64,000 bases of DNA from an uncultured Lachnospiraceae bacterium (lineage in GTDB: Bacteria > Bacillota > Clostridia > Lachnospirales > Lachnospiraceae), in the NCBI GenBank assembly GCA_902786205.1, contig CADABQ010000008.1:46655-110654 (forward strand), read 5' to 3'. The position numbers and the translations under genes were made by a program. Below are positions 61,909-64,000 of this stretch, piece after piece (position 1 is the stretch's first letter; the number at the start of each line of letters is the position of its first letter). The notes below the pieces were generated by a model that was given only the letters and a program-made list of their open reading frames with translations, searched no databases and was not told the origin of the DNA.

Positions 61909-62388
61909 TTAAAGTGTAAGCGTGTGATTTTTCCTTGTTTCATCCCAATAGCATTCTTTTGTCATTGCACAGGCAAAACAATTTCTTGATAAATCATCTG
62001 CTCGATACAAGTAGGATGCCAGATTATTTTCTGGTTCTTCTTTCTTTCGATGGGAACCAATTGCATCTATAATAAGTTCTATTTCATCCGCTTTGTATCC
62101 GATATCCGTTAAAATAATTTTGGCCATATCTTGGCTCGCTTTATCATGTGGAGTGCCGTCTTTATATTCTATCACTCTGCCAATATCATGAAGTAATGCG
62201 GTGGCATAGATTATATCCTGTTCTAAATCACTTTGTTCTTCCAAGGCAAGAATATACATAATTCTGGCTACATCGCAAAAATGCTCCAATGTATGGCAAC
62301 AAAATTTGCGGTTCTTCTCGTAATTATTTAATTGTTCCAGTGCTTCTTGATACAAAGTATGTTCTAAAATCTGTTGGTAACGTTCCAA
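61909..62388 (-). CDS. HD-domain phosphohydrolase
   Basis: 159 residues. Metal-binding HD pattern: HTLEHFCDVARI, ALLHDIGRVIEYKDG, and a later GSHRKKE. A Cys-rich end (CFACAMTKECYW) may bind metal. HD proteins often sit in clostridial folate operons, perhaps as a phosphatase on pterin intermediates; this is inferred from location. I choose the TTG at 62388 because AGGAG lies 7 nt upstream; the in-frame ATG at 62409 has no ribosome site. The promoter is at 62433-62461. Confidence 0.75.
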   Translation of the reverse strand: MERYQQILEHTLYQEALEQLNNYEKNRKFCCHTLEHFCDVARIMYILALEEQSDLEQDIIYATALLHDIGRVIEYKDGTPHDKASQDMAKIILTDIGYKADEIELIIDAIGSHRKKEEPENNLASYLYRADDLSRNCFACAMTKECYWDETRKNHTLTL

Positions 62389-62432
62389 TGCTTTTCTCCT
62401 ATTCTGCATCCAAAATTGTTGTTCATTGTACT

Positions 62433-62461
62433 AGTATAGCATTATTTTTACATAGGGTAAA
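62433..62461 (-). promoter_or_regulatory. Promoter of the folate operon
   Basis: On the minus strand, TTTACC (62461-62456), 17 bp, TATACT (62438-62433). Transcription would start near 62426, leaving a short leader that favours the TTG start at 62388. Confidence 0.65.
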
Positions 62462-62488
62462 GTCTACATTCGTATTAGGGGGGAGTAT

Positions 62489-62515
62489 GTTCTTTATCCG
62501 CAAGCGCAACAGAAC
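62489..62515 (+). repeat. Extra copy of the MITE inner-loop hairpin
   Basis: A 27-nt segment beginning GTTCT and ending AGAAC, with TCCGCAAGCGCAAC inside, is identical to 62659-62685 in the neighbouring element. It forms a small hairpin by itself and has no terminal repeats of its own. Confidence 0.7.
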
Positions 62516-62536
62516 AGACAGAGAAATATTGTTGTT

Positions 62537-62723
62537 AGAAAAGTTCAGAGTGTGCCATTCGTAAAATGCCAGAGAAATAAAATGGCTGAAGGCTGTAGAG
62601 AAAGATAGGCATTTAACTCATGACGCCGTTACCGGCTATGTAGGAGTATAGGTAACCAGTTCTTTATCCGCAAGCGCAACAGAACAGGTTACCTATACTC
62701 CTACGCACCCTCTGAACGATTAC
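62537..62723 (+). mobile_element. MITE-like element, 187 bp, older copy
   Basis: The ends GTTCAGAG.GTGCC (left) and GCACCCTCTGAACGATTAC (right) are degraded forms of the family termini, and no target duplication remains. A perfect 18-bp stem (62640-62657 with 62687-62704) encloses a second small hairpin with the TCCGCAAGCGCAA loop. The ACTCATGACGCCGT...CGGCTATG block matches the 1860 copy. Left-half CCATTCG.AAAATGCCAGA is also shared. It lies between the folate promoter and pstB, in the spacer 62410-62906. Confidence 0.8.
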
Positions 62724-62729
62724 ACATTT

Positions 62730-62768
62730 TTCATAAATTTTACATTTGTATGATAATGTATTTTACAT
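62730..62768 (+). promoter_or_regulatory. Possible degenerate Pho box before pstB
   Basis: TTCATA (62730), TACATT (62741), GATAAT (62752) and TTACAT (62763) recur at 11-bp steps. They fit Pho repeats less well than those before pstS. If real, they would give pstB-phoU its own phosphate control. 62769-62906 holds the pstB leader. Confidence 0.35.
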
Positions 62769-62906
62769 AAGCAAGATATACTTTTAGTTGTAACTACTTA
62801 TTGTATTAAATATAAAGGTATGGTTCAGAGGTGATTTTGATTAGGTCGTGGTTAGGCTTACAGATAGATTGACCTCGGGACAAGGACCAAATAAAGGAGC
62901 AAGGCT

Positions 62907-63659
62907 ATGGCAGACAAATTAACGGTTGAAAATCTGCAGTTATATTATGATCAATTTCATGCATTAAAGGACATAAATATGAAGATACCAGAAAATCAGA
63001 TCACTGCATTTATCGGACCTTCTGGATGTGGAAAATCAACCTTTTTAAAATCTTTAAATCGTATGAATGACCTAGTGGAAGGTTGCAAGATTACAGGTAA
63101 TGTGAAATTGAATGGCGAAGATATTTATGGAAAGATGGATGTAAATACGTTACGAAAGAGAGTTGGAATGGTTTTCCAAAATCCCAATCCATTTCCGATG
63201 AGTGTATATGACAATATTGCATATGGTCCAAGAACACATGGAATAAAAAAGAAGGAACAATTGGATACCATTGTAGAGAAATCTTTGAAACAGGCGGCAA
63301 TCTGGGGAGAATTAAAGGACAGATTAAAAAAATCAGCATTAGGTTTATCTGGTGGACAACAACAAAGATTATGTATTGCCAGAGCGCTTGCAGTGGAACC
63401 AGAGGTTATTTTAATGGATGAACCAACCTCTGCGTTGGACCCTATTTCTACTTCAAAAATAGAAGATTTGACGTTGGAATTAAAAAAGGATTTTACGATC
63501 ATCATGGTAACACATAATATGCAGCAGGCAACTAGAATATCAGATAATACTGCATTCTTTTTGTTAGGACAGGTAGTAGAATATGATAAAACAGACAAAT
63601 TATTTTCTATGCCGTCAGATAAGCAGACTGAAGATTATATTACCGGTCGTTTTGGTTGA
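62907..63659 (+). CDS. pstB: Phosphate ABC transporter ATP-binding protein PstB
   Basis: 250-residue ABC ATPase of the phosphate importer. Walker [20 protein letters not shown] is PstB-typical; the Q-loop is [20 protein letters not shown]; the signature is [15 protein letters not shown]; Walker B is [13 protein letters not shown]; the switch is TTHNMQQ-like ([13 protein letters not shown]). It works with PstC and PstA, encoded 5.9 kb upstream. AAAGGAG precedes the ATG. phoU follows after 18 nt. Confidence 0.96.
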   Translation: MADKLTVENLQLYYDQFHALKDINMKIPENQITAFIGPSGCGKSTFLKSLNRMNDLVEGCKITGNVKLNGEDIYGKMDVNTLRKRVGMVFQNPNPFPMSVYDNIAYGPRTHGIKKKEQLDTIVEKSLKQAAIWGELKDRLKKSALGLSGGQQQRLCIARALAVEPEVILMDEPTSALDPISTSKIEDLTLELKKDFTIIMVTHNMQQATRISDNTAFFLLGQVVEYDKTDKLFSMPSDKQTEDYITGRFG

Positions 63660-63677
63660 TGATGGAGGTGCGAAAAA

Positions 63678-64000
63678 GTGAGAAATCGATTTGACAGACA
63701 GTTGCAGGAATTAAACAATGAAATGATCGAAATGGGAGCAATGATTGAATCTGCAATTGAAAAGGCAGTTTCAGCTTTAGTAAATCAAGATGTGGAAAAG
63801 GCAAAAGAGGCGGTAAAGGGAGATGATATAATCAATCATCAAGAAAAAATTATTGAAAATTTGTGCTTAAAACTTTTGCTACAGCAACAGCCGGTTGCAA
63901 GAGATTTACGACAAATTTCAGCAGCGTTAAAAATGATTACAGATATGGAACGTATTGGAGATCATGCAGCTGACATTTCAGAAATCACAATTTTATTGGC
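63678..64000 (+). CDS. phoU: Phosphate-transport regulator PhoU (cut by window end)
   Basis: The first 107 residues of a PhoU protein, starting at a GTG after GGAGGTG. It begins MRNRFDRQLQELNNEMIEMG and has IINHQEKIIENLCLKLLL and the metal-binding MERIGDHAADISE motif. PhoU couples PstSCAB activity to the phosphate sensor kinase. The gene continues beyond 64000. Confidence 0.93.
   Translation, partial: MRNRFDRQLQELNNEMIEMGAMIESAIEKAVSALVNQDVEKAKEAVKGDDIINHQEKIIENLCLKLLLQQQPVARDLRQISAALKMITDMERIGDHAADISEITILL

Overview
The window looks like chromosome of a motile, spore-forming, low-GC Clostridia, most likely a Lachnospiraceae relative of Roseburia/Agathobacter. The reasons are AT-rich coding DNA with strong AGGAGG-type ribosome sites, spoIIR, a permuted-lobe PstS of a type I associate with this group, a sigma-D (sigma-28) flagellar regulon with FliW/CsrA, and a pseudaminic-acid flagellin-glycosylation cluster. 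No rRNA, tRNA or CRISPR array was seen.

Layout. (1) 1-6.5 kb, housekeeping: a divergent ispE-gntR operon with a likely autoregulatory operator, spoIIR, then ddl, murI, a DUF1934 protein, plsC and a small membrane protein. (2) 6.5-7.4 kb: a gene-free stretch with a promoter and a perfect 20-bp hairpin, possibly a non-coding RNA. (3) 7.4-25.7 kb, late flagellar block: a large FliK-like protein, flagellin 1, a FliS-like protein, flgM, flgN, two tandem flgK paralogs, flgL, fliW-csrA, flaG-fliD, fliS, a FliT-like protein and flagellin 2. Sigma-D promoters punctuate the block, and flagellin 2 has a long structured leader with a likely CsrA hairpin. (4) 25.7-27.65 kb: a group II intron with a broken maturase, inserted just after the flagellin terminator. 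(5) 27.7-42.6 kb, flagellin glycosylation: a Maf/DUF115 transferase, a second glycan sub-cluster (FemAB-like acyltransferase, Gfo/Idh dehydrogenase, GT-B-like protein, DegT aminotransferase), then pseB, pseI, pseH, pseF, pseG and, displaced, pseC. An ATPase plus PD-(D/E)xK pair sits between pseG and pseC. (6) 42.7-47 kb, accessory: an AAA-ATPase/PDDEXK_9 protein and an ATPase plus TOPRIM-like pair. The two ATPase pairs share a conserved promoter. (7) 47-54.1 kb: a YjfB-like motility peptide, nadA, hydE and a 1462-residue hybrid histidine kinase behind a sigma-D-like promoter. (8) 54.1-64 kb: pstSCA, a P-type Ca2+-ATPase, folate genes on the minus strand (HD protein, folP, folBK), then pstB and phoU (cut by the window end).

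The genes fit a motile commensal-type cell. Sigma-D, restrained by FlgM, drives late flagellar genes, the hybrid kinase and pseB. FliW-CsrA tunes flagellin translation. Pse enzymes make CMP-pseudaminic acid, and the Maf protein attaches it to flagellin.

The main unexpected structure is a family of 187-188-bp non-autonomous mobile elements: four copies (one cut by the window edge) plus a 30-bp solo derivative and a remnant. They have terminal inverted repeats and exact 8-bp target duplications at three sites. A central hairpin has a stem sequence that differs completely between copies while pairing is kept. One copy lies in the 5' leader of the first ATPase pair.
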